Positions 12,642-27,400 of a DNA stretch of 64,000 nucleotides are shown here, piece after piece. The notes beneath the pieces were generated by a model. That model saw nothing but the letters and a program-made list of their open reading frames with translations. It was not told the DNA's origin and ran no database searches. Made by a program: the position numbers and the translations under genes. The first letter of the stretch is position 1. Each line of letters starts with the position of its first letter. The DNA is from Persicaria tinctoria (taxonomy: Eukaryota > Streptophyta > Magnoliopsida > Caryophyllales > Polygonaceae), in assembly GCA_037127255.1 (NCBI GenBank), contig JBANSL010000004.1:32370467-32434466 (forward strand). Reading direction: 5' to 3'.

Positions 12642-15600
12642 CCGGATATCCGGGAGATCAAGGCTTCGACCGGATGTCCGATGCGGACTAAGCTCCAGCG
12701 TCTTTGGACTTAACAGATACAATCTGGGATATCAAGGCTTCGACCGGATTTCCGACACAGAGCAAGATCCAGTGTCTTTGGACTTAACATATATAATCCG
12801 GGAGATCAAGGATTCGACCGGATGTGCGACGCGGAGCAAGCTCCAGCGTCTTTGGACTTTAACAGATACAATCCGGGAGATTAAGGCTTCGACCGGATCT
12901 CCGACACGGAGCAATCTCCAGCTTCTTTGTACTTTACAGATACAATCCGGGAGATCAAGGCTTCGACCGGATGTTCGACGCGGAGCAAGCTCCAGCGTCT
13001 TTCTACTTAACAGATACAATCCGGGAGATCAAGGCTTCGACCGGATGTCCGACGCGGAACAAACTCCAGCGTCTTCGGACTTAAGAGATACAATCCGGGA
13101 GATCAAGGCTTCGACCGGATGTCCGACGCGGAGTAAGCTGCAGCGTCTTTGGACTTAACTGATACAATCTGGGAGATCAAGGCTTCGACCGGATGTCCGA
13201 CACAGAGCAAGATCCAGCGTCTTTGGACTTAACATATATAATCCGGGAGATCAAGGATTCGACTGGATGTCCGACACGGAGCAAGCTCCAGCGTCTTTGG
13301 ACTTTAACAGATATAATCCGGGATATTACGGCTTCGACCGGATCTCCGACGCGGAGCAAGCTCCAGAGTCTTTGGACTTAACTGATACAATCCGGGAGAT
13401 CAAGGCTTCGACCGGATGTCCGACGCGGAGCAAGCTCCAACATCTTTGGACTTAACAGATACAATCCGGGAGATCAATGCTTAGACCGGATGTCCCACGC
13501 AAAGCAAGCTCCAGAGCCTTTAGACTTAATCGATACAATCCGGGAGATCAAGGCTTCGACCGGATGTCCGATGCAGAGCAAGCTCCAACTTCTTTGGACT
13601 TAACAGATACAATCCGGGAGATCAAGGCTTCGACCGGTTGTCCGACGCGGAGAAAGCTCAAGCGTCTTTGCACTTAACAGATACAATCCGGGAGATCAAG
13701 GATTCGACCGGATGTCCGACGCGGAGCAAGCTCCAGCGTCTTTTGACTTAACCGATACAATTCGGGAAATCAAGGCTTCGACCGGATGTCCGACGCGGAG
13801 CAAGCTCCAACGTCTTTGGACTTAACAGATACAATCCGGGAGAACAATATATCCGGGAGATCAAGGCTTCGACCGGATGTCCGATGCGGACTAAGCTCCA
13901 GCGTCTTTGGACTTAACAGATACAATCTGGGATATCAAGGCTTCGACCGGATGTCCGACACAGAGCAAGATCCAGTGTCTTTGGACTTAACATACATAAT
14001 CCGGGAGATCAAGGATTCGACCAGATGTCCGACGCGGAGCAAGCTCCAGCGTCTTTGGACTTTAACAGATACAATCCGAGAGATTAAGGCTTCGACCGGA
14101 TCTCCGACGCGGAGCAATCTCCAGCTTCTTTGTACTTTACAGATACAATACGGGAGATCAAGGCTTCGACCGGATGTTCGACGTGGAGCAAGCTCCAGCG
14201 TCTTTCTACTTAACAGATACAATCCGGGAGATCAAGGCTTCGACCGGATATCCGACGCGGAGCAAGCTCCAGCGTCTTCGGACTTAAGAGATACAATCCG
14301 GGAGATCAATGCTTCGACCGGATCTCCGACGCGGAGTAAGCTCCAGCGTCTTTGGACTTAACTGATACAATCTGGGAGATCAAGGCTTCGACCGGATGTC
14401 CGACACAGAGCAAGATCCAGCGTCGTTGGACTTAACATATATAATCCAGGAGATCAAGGATTCGTCCGGATGTCCGACACGGAGCAAGCTCCAGCGTCTT
14501 TGGACTTTAACAGATACAATCAGGGATATTAAGGCTTCGACCGGATCTCCGACGCGGAGCAAGCTCCAGAGTCTTTGGACTTAACTGATACAATCCGGGA
14601 GATCAAGGATTCGACCGGATGTCCGACGCGGAGCAAGCTCCAGCGTCTTTAGACTTAACAGATATAATCCGAGAGATCAAGGCTTCGACCAGATGTCCGA
14701 TGCGAAGCAAGTTCCAGTGTCTTTGGACTTAACAGATACAATTCGGGAGATCAAGGCTTCGACCGGATGTCCGACGCGGAGCAAGCTCCAGCGTCTTTCT
14801 ACTTAACAGATACAATCCGGGGATAAAGGCTTCGACCGGATGTGCGACGCGGAGCAAGCTCCAACATCTTTGGACTTAACAGATACAATCCGGGAGATCA
14901 ATGCTTAGACCGGATGTCCGACGCAAAGCAAGCTCCAACATCTTTAGACTTAATCGATACAATCCGGGAGATCAAGGCTTCGACCGGATGTCCGACGCGG
15001 AGCAAGCTCCAGCGTCTTTAGACTTAACAGATACAATCCGGGAGATCAAGGCTTCGACCGGATGTCCGACGCAGAGCAAGCTCCAACATCTTTGGACTTA
15101 ACAGATACAATCCGGGAGATCAAGGCTTCGACCGGTTGTCCGACGCGGAGAAAGCTCAAGCGTCTTTGCACTTAACAGATACAATCCGGGAGATCAAGGA
15201 TTCGACCGGATGTCCGACGCGGAGCAAGCTCCAGCGTCTTTAGACTTAACCGATACAATCCGGGAAATCAAGGCTTCGACCGGATGTCCGACGCGGAGCA
15301 AGCTCCAACGTCTTTGGACTTAACAGATACAATCCGGGAGAACAAGGCTTCGACCGGATATCCGGGAGATCAGGGCTTCGACCGGATGTCCGATGCGGAC
15401 TAAGCTCCAGCGTCTTTGGACTTAACAGATACAATCTGGGATATCAAGGCTTCGACCGGATGTCCGACACAGAGCAAGATCCAGTGTCTTTGGACTTAAC
15501 ATATATAATCCGGGAGATCAAGGATTCGACCAGATGTCCGACGCGGAGCAAGCTCCAGCGTCTTTGGACTTTAACAGATACAATCCGGGAGATTAAGGCT

Positions 15601-16645
15601 TCGACCGGATCTCCGACGCGGAGCAATCTCCAGCTTCTTTGTACTTTACAGATACAATCCGGGAGATCAAGGCTTCGACCGGATGTTCGACGCGGAGCAA
15701 GCTCCAGCGTCTTTCTACTTAACAGATACAATCCGGGAGATCAAGGCTTCGACCGGATGTCCGACGCGGAACAAGCTCCAGCGTCTTCGGACTTAAGAGA
15801 TACAATCCGGGAGATCAAGGCTTCGACCGGATGTCCGACGTGGAGTAAGCTCCAGCGTCTTTGGACTTAACTGATACAATCTGGGAGATCAAGGCTTCGA
15901 CCGGATGTCCGACACAGAGCAAGATCCAGCGTCTTTGGACTTAACATATATAATCCGGGAGATCAAGGATTCGTCCGGATGTCCGACACGGAGCAAGCTT
16001 CAGCGTCTTTGGACTTTAACAGATACAATCAGGGATATTAAGGCTTCGACCGGATCTCCGACGCGGAGCAAGCTCCAGAGTCTTTGGACTTAACTGATAC
16101 AATCCGGGAGATCAAGGATTCGACCGGATGTCCGACGCGGAGCAAGCTCCAGCGTCTTTAGACTTAACAGATACAATCCGAGAGATCAAGGCTTCGACCA
16201 GATGTCCGATGCGGAGCAAGTTCCAGTGTCTTTGGACTTAACAGATACAATTCGGGAGATCAAGGCTTCGACCGGATGTCCGACGCGGAGCAAGCTCCAG
16301 CGTCTTTCTACTTAACAGATACAATCCGGGGATAAAGGCTTCGACCGGATGTGCGACGCGGAGCAAGCTCCAACATCTTTGGACTTAACAGATACAATCC
16401 GGGAGATCAATGCTTAGACCGGATGTCCGACGCAAAGCAAGCTCCAGCATCTTTAGACTTAATCGATACAATCCGGGAGATCAAGGCTTCGACCGGATGT
16501 CCGACGCGGAGCAAGCTCCAGCGTCTTTAGACTTAACAGATACAATCCGGGAGATTAAGGCTTCGACCGGATGTCCGACGCAGAGCAAGCTCCAACATCT
16601 TTGGACTTAACAGATACAATCCGGGAGATCAAGGCTTCGACCGGA
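12642..16645. repeat. Long duplication, copy 2 (partner at 6467-10470)
   Basis: Matches copy 1 at a constant 6175-bp offset apart from scattered point differences and one replaced patch at about 14130-14350. That patch instead has the variants of 10976-11200: ATACGGGAGATC, GTTCGACGTGG, GGATATCCGACGCGG and ATCAATGCTTCGACCGG. A non-reciprocal transfer or a second crossover would explain it. Confidence 0.87.
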
Positions 16646-18429
16646 TGTTCGACGCGGAGCAAGCTCCAGCGTCTTTCTACTTAACAGATACAATCCGGGA
16701 GATCAAGGCTTCGACCGGATGTCCGACGCTGAGCAAGCTCCAGCGTCTTCGGACTTAAGAGATACAATCCGGGAGATCAAGGCTTCGACCGGATGTCCGA
16801 CGCGGAGTAAGCTTCAGCGTCTTTGGACTTAATTGATACAATCTGGGAGATCAAGGCTTCAACCGGTTGTCCGACACAGAGCAAGATCCAGCGTCTTTGG
16901 ACTTAACATATATAATCCGGGAGATCAAGGATTCGACCGGATGTCCGACACGGAGCAAGCTCCAGCGTCTTTGGACTTTAACAGATACAATCCGGGATAT
17001 TAAGGCTTCGACCGGATCTTCGACGCGGAGCAAGCTCCAGAGTCTTTGGACTTAACTGATACAATCCGGGAGATCAAGGATTCGACCGGATGTCCGACGC
17101 GGAGCAAGCTCCAACGTCTTTAGACTTAACAGATACAATCCGAGAGATCAAGGCTTCGACTAGATGTCCGATGCGGAGCAAGTTCCAGTGTCTTTGGACT
17201 TAACAGATACAATTCGGGAGATCAAGGCTTCGCCCGGATGTCTGACGCGGAGCAAGCTCCAGCGTCTTTCTACTTAACAGATACAATCCGGGAGATCAAG
17301 GCTTCGACCGGATGTCCGACGTGGAGCAAGCTCCAACATCTTTGGACTTAACAGATACAATCTGGGAGATCAATGCTTAAACCGGATGTCCGACGCAAAG
17401 CAAGCTCCAGCGTCTTTAGACTTAATCGATACAATCCGGGAGATCAAGGCTTCAACCGGATGTCCGACGCGGAGCAAGCTCCAGCGTCTTTAGACTTAAC
17501 AGATACAATCCGGGAGATCAAGGTTCGACCGGATGTCCGACGCAGAGCAAGCTCCAACATCTTTGGACTTAACAGATACAATCCGAGAGATCAAGGCTTC
17601 GACCGGTTGTCCGACGCGGAGAAAGCTCAAACGTCTTTGCACTTAACAGATACAATCCGGGAGATCAAGGATTCGACCGGATGTCTGACGCGGAGCAAGC
17701 TCCAGCGTCTTTAGACTTAACCGATACAATCCGGGAAATCAAGGCTTCGACCGGATGTCCGACGCGGAGCAAGCTCCAACGTCTTTGGACTTAACAGATA
17801 CAATCCGGGAGAACAAGGCTTCGACCGGATATCCGGGAGATCAAGGCTTCGACCAGATGTCCGATGCGGACTAAGCTCCAGCGTCTTTGGACTTAACAGA
17901 TACAATCTGGGATATCAAGGCTTCGACCGGATGTCCGACACAGAGCAAGATCCAGTGTCTTTGGACTTAACATATATAATCCGGGAGATCAAGGATTCGA
18001 CCGGATGTCCGACGCGGAGCAAGCTCCAGCGTCTTTGGACTTTAACAGATACAATCCGGGAGATTAAGGCTTCGACCGGATCTCCAACGCGGAGCAATCT
18101 CCAGCTTCTTTGTACTTTACAGATACAATCCGGGAGATCAAGGCTTCGACCGGATGTTCGACGCGGAGCAAGCTCCAGCGTCTTTCTACTTAACAAATAC
18201 AATCCGGGAGATCAAGGCTTCGACCGGATGTCCGACGCGGAGCAATCTCCAGCGTCTTCGGACTTAAGAGATACAATCCGGGAGATCAAGGCTTCGATCG
18301 GATGTCCGACGCGGAGTAAGCTCCAGCGTCTTTGGACTTAACTGATACAATCTGGGAGATCAAGGCTTCGACCGGATGTCCGACACAGAGCAAGATCCAG
18401 CGTCTTTGGACTTAACATATATAATCCGA

Positions 18430-21400
18430 GAGATCAAGGATTCGACCGGATGTCCGACGCGGAGCAAGCTCCAGCGTCTTTAGACTTAACCGATACAATC
18501 CGGGAAATCAAGGCTTCGACCGGATGTCCGACGCGGAGCAAGCTCCAACGTCTTTGGACTTAACAGATACAATCCGGGAGAACAAGGCTTCGACCGGATA
18601 TCCGGGAGATCAGGGCTTCGACCGGATGTCCGATGCGGACTAAGCTCCAGCGTCTTTGGACTTAACAGATACAATCTGGGATATCAAGGCTTCGACCGGA
18701 TGTCCGACACAGAGCAAGATCCAGTGTCTTTGGACTTAACATATATAATCCGGGAGATCAAGGATTCGACCGGATGTCCGACGCGGAGCAAGCTCTAGCG
18801 TCTTTAGACTTAACCGATACAATCCGGGAAATCAAGGCTTCGACCGGATGTCCGACGCGGGGCAAGCTCCAACGTCTTTGGACTTAACAGATACAATCCG
18901 GGAGAACAAGGCTTCGACCGGATATCCGGGAGATCAGGGCTTCGACCGGATGTCCGATGCGGACTAAGCTCCAGCGTCTTTGGACTTAACAGATACAATC
19001 TGGGATATCAAGGCTTCGACCGGATGTCCGACACAGAGCAAGATCCAGTGTCTTTGGACTTAACATATATAATCCGGGAGATCAAGGATTCGACCGGATG
19101 TCCGACGCGGAGCAAGCTCCAGCGTCTTTGGACTTTAACAGATACAATCCGGGAGATTAAGGCTTCGACCGGATCTCCAACGCGGAGCAATCTCCAGCTT
19201 CTTTGTACTTTACAGATACAATACGGGAGATCAAGGCTTCGACCGGATGTTCGACGTGGAGCAAGCTCCAGCGTCTTTCTACTTAACAGATACAATCCGG
19301 GAGATCAAGGCTTCGACCGGATATCCGACGCGGAGCAAGCTCCAGCGTCTTCGGACTTAAGAGATACAATCCGGGAGATCAATGCTTCGACCGGATCTCC
19401 GACGCGGAGTAAGCTCCAGCGTCTTTGGACTTAACTGATACAATCTGGGAGATCAAGGCTTCGACCGGATGTCCGACACAGAGCAAGCTCCAACATCTTT
19501 GGACTTAACAGATACAATTCGGGAGATCAATGCTTAGACCGGATGTCCGATGCAAAGCAAGCTCCAGCGTCTTTAGACTTAAACGATACAATCCGGGAGA
19601 TCAAGGCTTCGACCGGATGTCCGACGCGGAGCAAGCTCCAGCGTCTTTAGACTTAACCGATACAATTCGGGAAATCAAGGCTTCGACCGGATGTCCGACG
19701 CGGAGCAAGCTCCAACGTCTTTGGACTTAACAGATACAATCCGGGAGAACAAGGCTTCGACCGGATATCCGGGAGATCAAGGCTTCGACCGGATGTCCGA
19801 CACAGAGCAAGATCCAATGTCTTTGGACTTAACATATATAATCCGGGAGATCAAGGATTCGACCGGATGTCCGACGCGGAGCAAGCTCCAGCATCTTTGG
19901 ACTTTAACAGATACAATCCGGGAGATTAAGGCTTCGACCGGATCTCCGATGCGGAGCAATCTCCAGCTTCTTTGTACTTAACAGATACAATCCGGGAGAT
20001 CAAGGCTTCGACCGGATGTTCGACGCGGAGCAAGCTCCAGCGTCTTTCTACTTAACAGATACAATCCGGGAGATCAAGGCTTCGACCGGATGTCCGACGC
20101 TGAGCAAGCTCCAGCGTCTTCGGACTTAAGAGATACAATCCGGGAGATCAAGGCTTCGACCGGATGTCCGACGCGGAGTAAGCTTCAGCGTCTTTGGACT
20201 TAACTGATACAATCTGGGAGATCAAGGCTTCGACCGGATGTCCGACACAGAGCAAGATCCAGCGTCTTTGGACTTAACATATATAATCCGGGAGATCAAG
20301 GATTCGACCGGATGTCCGACACGGAGCAAGCTCCAGCGTCTTTGGACTTTAACAGATACAATCCGGGATATTAAGGCTTCGACCGGATCTTCGACGCGGA
20401 GCAAGCTCCAGAGTCTTTGGACTTAACTGATACAATCCGGGAGATCAAGGATTCGACCGGATGTCCGACGCGGAGCAAGCTCCAACGTCTTTAGACTTAA
20501 CAGATACAATCCGAGAGATCAAGGCTTCGACCAGATGTCCGATGCGGAGCAAGTTCCAGTGTCTTTGGACTTAACAGATACAATTCGGGAGATCAAGGCT
20601 TCGCCCGGATGTCTGACGCGGAGCAAGCTCCAGCGTCTTCGGACTTAAGAGATACAATCCGGGAGATCAATGCTTCGACCGGATCTCCGACGCGGAGTAA
20701 GCTCCAGCGTCTTTGAACTTAACTGATACAATCTGGGAGATCAAGGCTTCGACCGGATGTCCGACACAGAGCAAGCTCCAACATCTTTGGACTTAACAGA
20801 TACAATTCGGGAGATCAATGCTTAGACCGGATGTCCGATGCAAAGCAAGCTCCAGCGTCTTTAGACTTAAACGATACAATCCGGGAGATCAAGGCTTCGA
20901 CCGGATGTCCGATGCGGAGCAAGCTCCAGCGTCTTTAGACTTAACCGATACAATTCGGGAAATAAAGGCTTCGACCGGATGTCCGACGCGGAGCAAGCTC
21001 CAACGTCTTTGGACTTAACAGATACAATCCGGGAGAACAAGGCTTCGACCGGATATCCGGGAGATCAAGGCTTCGACCGGATGTCCGACACAGAGCAAGA
21101 TCCAGTGTCTTTGGACTTAACATATATAATCCGGGAGATCAAGGATTCGACCGGATGTCCGACGCGGAGCAAGCTCCAGCATCTTTGGACTTAAGAGATA
21201 CAATCCGGGAGATCAAGGCTTCGATCGGATGTCCGACGCGGAGTAAGCTCCAGCGTCTTTGGACTTAACTGATACAATCTGGGAGATCAAGGCTTCGACC
21301 GGATGTCCGACACAGAGCAAGATCCAGCGTCTTTGGACTTAATTAATATAATCCGAGAGATCAAGGATTCGACCGGATGTCCGACGCGGAGCAAGCTCCA

Positions 21401-24400
21401 GCGTCTTTAGACTTAATCGATACAATCCGGGAAATCAAGGCTTCGACCGGATGTCCGACGCGGAGCAAGCTCCAACGTCTTTGGACTTAACAGATACAAT
21501 CCGGGAGAACAAGGATTCGACCGGATATCCGGGAGATCAGGGCTTCGACCGGATGTCCGATGCGGACTAAGCTCCAGCGTCTTTGGACTTAACAGATACA
21601 ATCTGGGATATCAAGGCTTCGACCGGATGTCCGACACAGAGCAAGATCCAGTGTCTTTGGACTTAACATATATAATCCGGGAGATCAAGGATTCGACCGG
21701 ATGTCCGACGCGGAGCAAGCTCCAGCGTCTTTAGACTTAACCGATACAATCCGGGAAATCAAGGCTTCGACCGGATGTCCGACGCGGAGCAAGCTCCAAC
21801 GTCTTTGGACTTAACAGATACAATCCGGGAGAACAAGGCTTCGACCGGATATCCGGGAGATCAGGGCTTCGACCGGATGTCCGATGCGGACTAAGCTCCA
21901 GCGTCTTTGGACTTAACAGATACAATCTGGGATATCAAGGCTTCGACCGGATGTCCGACACAGAGCAAGATCCAGTGTCTTTGGACTTAACATATATAAT
22001 CCGGGAGATCAAGGATTCGACCGGATGTCCGACGCGGAGCAAGCTCCAGCGTCTTTGGACTTTAACAGATACAATCCGGGAGATTAAGGCTTCGACCGGA
22101 TCTCCGACGCGGAGCAATCTCCAGCTTCTTTGTACTTTACAGATACAATACGGGAGATCAAGGCTTCGACCGGATGTTCGACGTGGAGCAAGCTCCAGCG
22201 TCTTTCTACTTAACAGATACAATCCGGGAGATCAAGGCTTCGACCGGATATCCGACGCGGAGCAAGCTCCAGCGTCTTCGGACTTAAGAGATACAATCCG
22301 GGAGATCAATGCTTCGACCGGATCTCCGACGCGGAGTAAGCTCCAGCGTCTTTGGACTTAACTGATACAATCTGGGAGATCAAGGCTTCGACCGGATGTC
22401 CGACACAGAGCAAGCTCCAACATCTTTGGACTTAACAGATACAATTCGGGAGATCAATGCTTAGACCGGATGTCCGATGCAAAGCAAGCTCCAGCGTCTT
22501 TAGACTTAAACGATACAATCCGGGAGATCAAGGCTTCGACCGGATGTCCGACGCGGAGCAAGCTCCAGCGTCTTTAGACTTAACCGATACAATTCGGGAA
22601 ATCAAGGCTTCGACCGGATGTCCGACGCGGAGCAAGCTCCAACGTCTTTGGACTTAACAGATACAATCCGGGAGAACAAGGCTTCGACCGGATATCCGGG
22701 AGATCAGGGCTTCGACCGGATGTCCGATGCGGACTAAGCTCCAGCGTCTTTGGACTTAACAGATACAATCTGGGATATCAAGGCTTCGACCGGATGTCCG
22801 ACACAGAGCAAGATCCAGTGTCTTTGGACTTAACATATATAATCCGGGAGATCAAGGATTCGACCGGATGTCCGACGCGGAGCAAGCTCCAGCGTCTTTG
22901 GACTTTAACAGATACAATCCGGGAGATTAAGGCTTCGACCGGATCTCCGACGCGGAGCAATCTCCAGCTTCTTTGTACTTTACAGATACAATACGGGAGA
23001 TCAAGGCTTCGACCGGATGTTCGACGTGGAGCAAGCTCCAGCGTCTTTCTACTTAACAGATACAATCCGGGAGATCAAGGCTTCGACCGGATATCCGACG
23101 CGGAGCAAGCTCCAGCGTCTTCGGACTTAAGAGATACAATCCGGGAGATCAATGCTTCGACCGGATCTCCGACGCGGAGTAAGCTCCAGCGTCTTTGAAC
23201 TTAACTGATACAATCTGGGAGATCAAGGCTTCGACCGGATGTCCGACACAGAGCAAGCTCCAACATCTTTGGACTTAACAGATACAATTCGGGAGATCAA
23301 TGCTTAGACCGGATGTCCGATGCAAAGCAAGCTCCAGCGTCTTTAGACTTAAACGATACAATCTGGGAGATCAAGGCTTCGACCGGATGTCCGATGCGGA
23401 GCAAGCTCCAGCGTCTTTAGACTTAACCGATACAATTCGGGAAATAAAGGCTTCGACCGGATGTCCGACGCGGAGCAAGCTCCAACGTCTTTGGACTTAA
23501 CAGATACAATCCGGGAGAACAAGGCTTCGACCGGATATCCGGGAGATCAAGGCTTCGACCGGATGTCCGACACAGAGCAAGATCCAGTGTCTTTGGACTT
23601 AACATATATAATCCGGGAGATCAAGGATTCGACCGGATGTCCGACGCGGAGCAAGCTCCAGCATCTTTGGACTTTAACAGATACAATCCGGGAGATTAAG
23701 GCTTCGACCGGATCTTCGACGCGGAGCAAGCTTCAGAGTCTTTGGACTTAACTGATACAATCCGGGAGATCAAGGCTTCGACCAGATGTCCGATGCGGAG
23801 CATGTTCCAGTGTCTTTGGACTTAACAAATACAATCCGGGAGATCAAGGCTTCGACCGGATGTCCGACGCGGAGCAATCTCCAGCGTCTTCGGACTTAAG
23901 AGATACAATCCGGGAGATCAAGGCTTCGATCGGATGTCCGACGCGGAGTAAGCTCCAGCGTCTTTGGACTTAACTGATACAATCTGGGAGATCAAGGCTT
24001 CGACCGGATGTCCGACACAGAGCAAGATCCAGCGTCTTTGGACTTAACATATATAATCCGAGAGATCAAGGATTCGACCGGATGTCCGACGCGGAGCAAG
24101 CTCCAGCGTCTTTAGACTTAATCGATACAATCCGGGAAATCAAGGCTTCGACCGGATGTCCGACGCGGAGCAAGCTCCAACGTCTTTGGACTTAACAGAT
24201 ACAATCCGGGAGAACAAGGATTCGACCGGATATCCGGGAGATCAGGGCTTCGACCGGATGTCCGATGCGGACTAAGCTCCAGCGTCTTTGGACTTAACAG
24301 ATACAATCTGGGATATCAAGGCTTCGACCGGATGTCCGACACAGAGCAAGATCCAGTGTCTTTGGACTTAACATATATAATCCGGGAGATCAAGGATTCG

Positions 24401-27400
24401 ACCGGATGTCCGACGCGGAGCAAGCTCCAGCGTCTTTAGACTTAACCGATAAAATCCGGGAAATCAAGGCTTCGACCGGATGTCCGACGCGGAGCAAGCT
24501 CCAACGTCTTTGGACTTAACAGATACAATCCGGGAGAACAAGGCTTCGACCGGATATCCGGGAGATCAGGGCTTCGACCGGATGTCCGATGCGGACTAAG
24601 CTCCAGCGTCTTTGGACTTAACAGATACAATCTGGGATATCAAGGCTTCGACCGGATGTCCGACACAGAGCAAGATCCAGTGTCTTTGGACTTAACATAT
24701 ATAATCCGGGAGATCAAGGATTCGACCGGATGTCCGACGCGGAGCAAGCTCCAGCGTCTTTGGACTTTAACAGATACAATCCGGGAGATTAAGGCTTCGA
24801 CCGGATCTCCGACGCGGAGCAATCTCCAGCTTCTTTGTACTTTACAGATACAATACGGGAGATCAAGGCTTCGACCGGATGTTCGACGTGGAGCAAGCTC
24901 CAGCGTCTTTCTACTTAACAGATACAATCCGGGAGATCAAGGCTTCGACCGGATATCCGACGCGGAGCAAGCTCCAGCGTCTTCGGACTTAAGAGATACA
25001 ATCCGGGAGATCAATGCTTCGACCGGATCTCCGACGCGGAGTAAGCTCCAGCGTCTTTGGACTTAACTGATACAATCTGGGAGATCAAGGCTTCGACCGG
25101 ATGTCCGACACAGAGCAAGCTCCAACATCTTTGGACTTAACAGATACAATTCGGGAGATCAATGCTTAGACCGGATGTCCGATGCAAAGCAAGCTCCAGC
25201 GTCTTTAGACTTAAACGATACAATCCGGGAGATCAAGGCTTCGACCGGATGTCCGACGCGGAGCAAGCTCCAGCGTCTTTAGACTTAACCGATACAATTC
25301 GGGAAATCAAGGCTTCGACCGGATGTCCGACGCGGAGCAAGCTCCAACGTCTTTGGACTTAACAGATACAATCCGAGAGAACAAGGCTTCGACCGGATAT
25401 CCGGGAGATCAGGGCTTCGACCGGATGTCCGATGCGGACTAAGCTCCAGCGTCTTTGGACTTAACAGATACAATCTGGGATATCAAGGCTTCGACCGGAT
25501 GTCCGACACAGAGCAAGATCCAGTGTCTTTGGACTTAACATATATAATCCGGGAGATCAAGGATTCGACCGGATGTCCGACGCGGAGCAAGCTCCAGCGT
25601 CTTTGGACTTTAACAGATACAATCCGGGAGATTAAGGCTTCGACCGGATCTCTGACGCGGAGCAATCTCCAGCTTCTTTGTACTTTACAGATACAATACG
25701 GGAGATCATGGCTTCGACCGGATGTTCGACGTGGAGCAAGCTCCAGCGTCTTTCTACTTAACAGATACAATCCGGGAGATCAAGGCTTCGACCGGATATC
25801 CGACGCGGAGCAAGCTCCAGCGTCTTCGGACTTAAGAGATACAATCCGGGAGATCAATGCTTCGACCGGATCTCCGACGCGGAGTAAGCTCCAGCGTCTT
25901 TGGACTTAACTGATACAATCTGGGAGATCAAGGCTTCGACCGGATGTCCGACACAGAGCAAGCTCCAACATCTTTGGACTTAACAGATACAATTCGGGAG
26001 ATCAATGCTTAGACCGGATGTCCGATGCAAAGCAAGCTCCAGCGTCTTTAGACTTAAACGATACAATCCGGGAGATCAAGGCTTCGACCGGATGTCCGAA
26101 GCGGAGCAAGCTCCAGCGTCTTTAGACTTAACCGATACAATTCGGGAAATCAAGGCTTCGACCGGATGTCCGACGCGGAGCAAGCTCCAACGTCTTTGGA
26201 CTTAACAGATACAATCCGGGAGAACAAGGCTTCGACCGGATATCCGGGAGATCAAGGCTTCGACCGGATGTCCGACACAGAGCAAGATCCAGTGTCTTTG
26301 GACTTAACATATATAATCCGGGAGATCAAGGATTCGACCGGATGTCCGACGCGGAGCAAGCTCCAGCATCTTTGGACTTTAACAGATACAATCCGGGAGA
26401 TTAAGGCTTCGACCGGATCTCCGATGCGGAGCAATCTCCAGCTTCTTTGTACTTAACAGATACAATCCGGGAGATCAAGGCTTCGACCGGATGTTCGACG
26501 CGGAGCAAGCTCTAGCGTCTTTCTACTTAACAGATACAATCCGGGAGATCAAGGCTTCGACCGGATGTCCGACGCTGAGCAAGCTCCAGCGTCTTCGGAC
26601 TTAAGAGATACAATCCGGGAGATCAAGGCTTCGACCGGATGTCCGACGCGGAGTAAGCTTCAGCGTCTTTGGACTTAACTGATACAATCTGGGAGATCAA
26701 GGCTTCGACCGGATGTCCGACACAGAGCAAGATCCAGCGTCTTTGGACTTAACATATATAATCCGGGAGATCAAGGATTCGACCGGATGTCCGACACGGA
26801 GCAAGCTCTAGCGTCTTTGGACTTTAACAGATACAATCCGGGATATTAAGGCTTCGACCGGATCTTCGACGCGGAGCAAGCTCCAGAGTCTTTGGACTTA
26901 ACTGATACAATCCGGGAGATCAAGGATTCGACCGGATGTCCGACGCGGAGCAAGCTCCAACGTCTTCAGACTTAACAGATACAATCCGAGAGATCAAGGC
27001 TTCGACCAGATGTCCGATGCGGAGCAAGTTCCAGTGTCTTTGGACTTAACAGATACAATTCGGGAGATCAAGGCTTCGCCCGGATGTCTGACGCGGAGCA
27101 AGCTCCAGCGTCTTCGGACTTAAGAGATACAATCCGAGAGATCAATGCTTCGACCGGATCTCCGACGCGGAGTAAGCTCCAGCGTCTTTGAACTTAACTG
27201 ATACAATCTGGGAGATCAAGGCTTCGACCGGATGTCCGACACAGAGCAAGCTCCAACATCTTTGGACTTAACAGATACAATTCGGGAGATCAATGCTTAG
27301 ACCGGATGTCCGATGCAAAGCAAGCTCCAGCGTCTTTAGACTTAAACGATACAATCCGGGAGATCAAGGCTTCGACCGGATGTCCGACGCGGAGCAAGCT

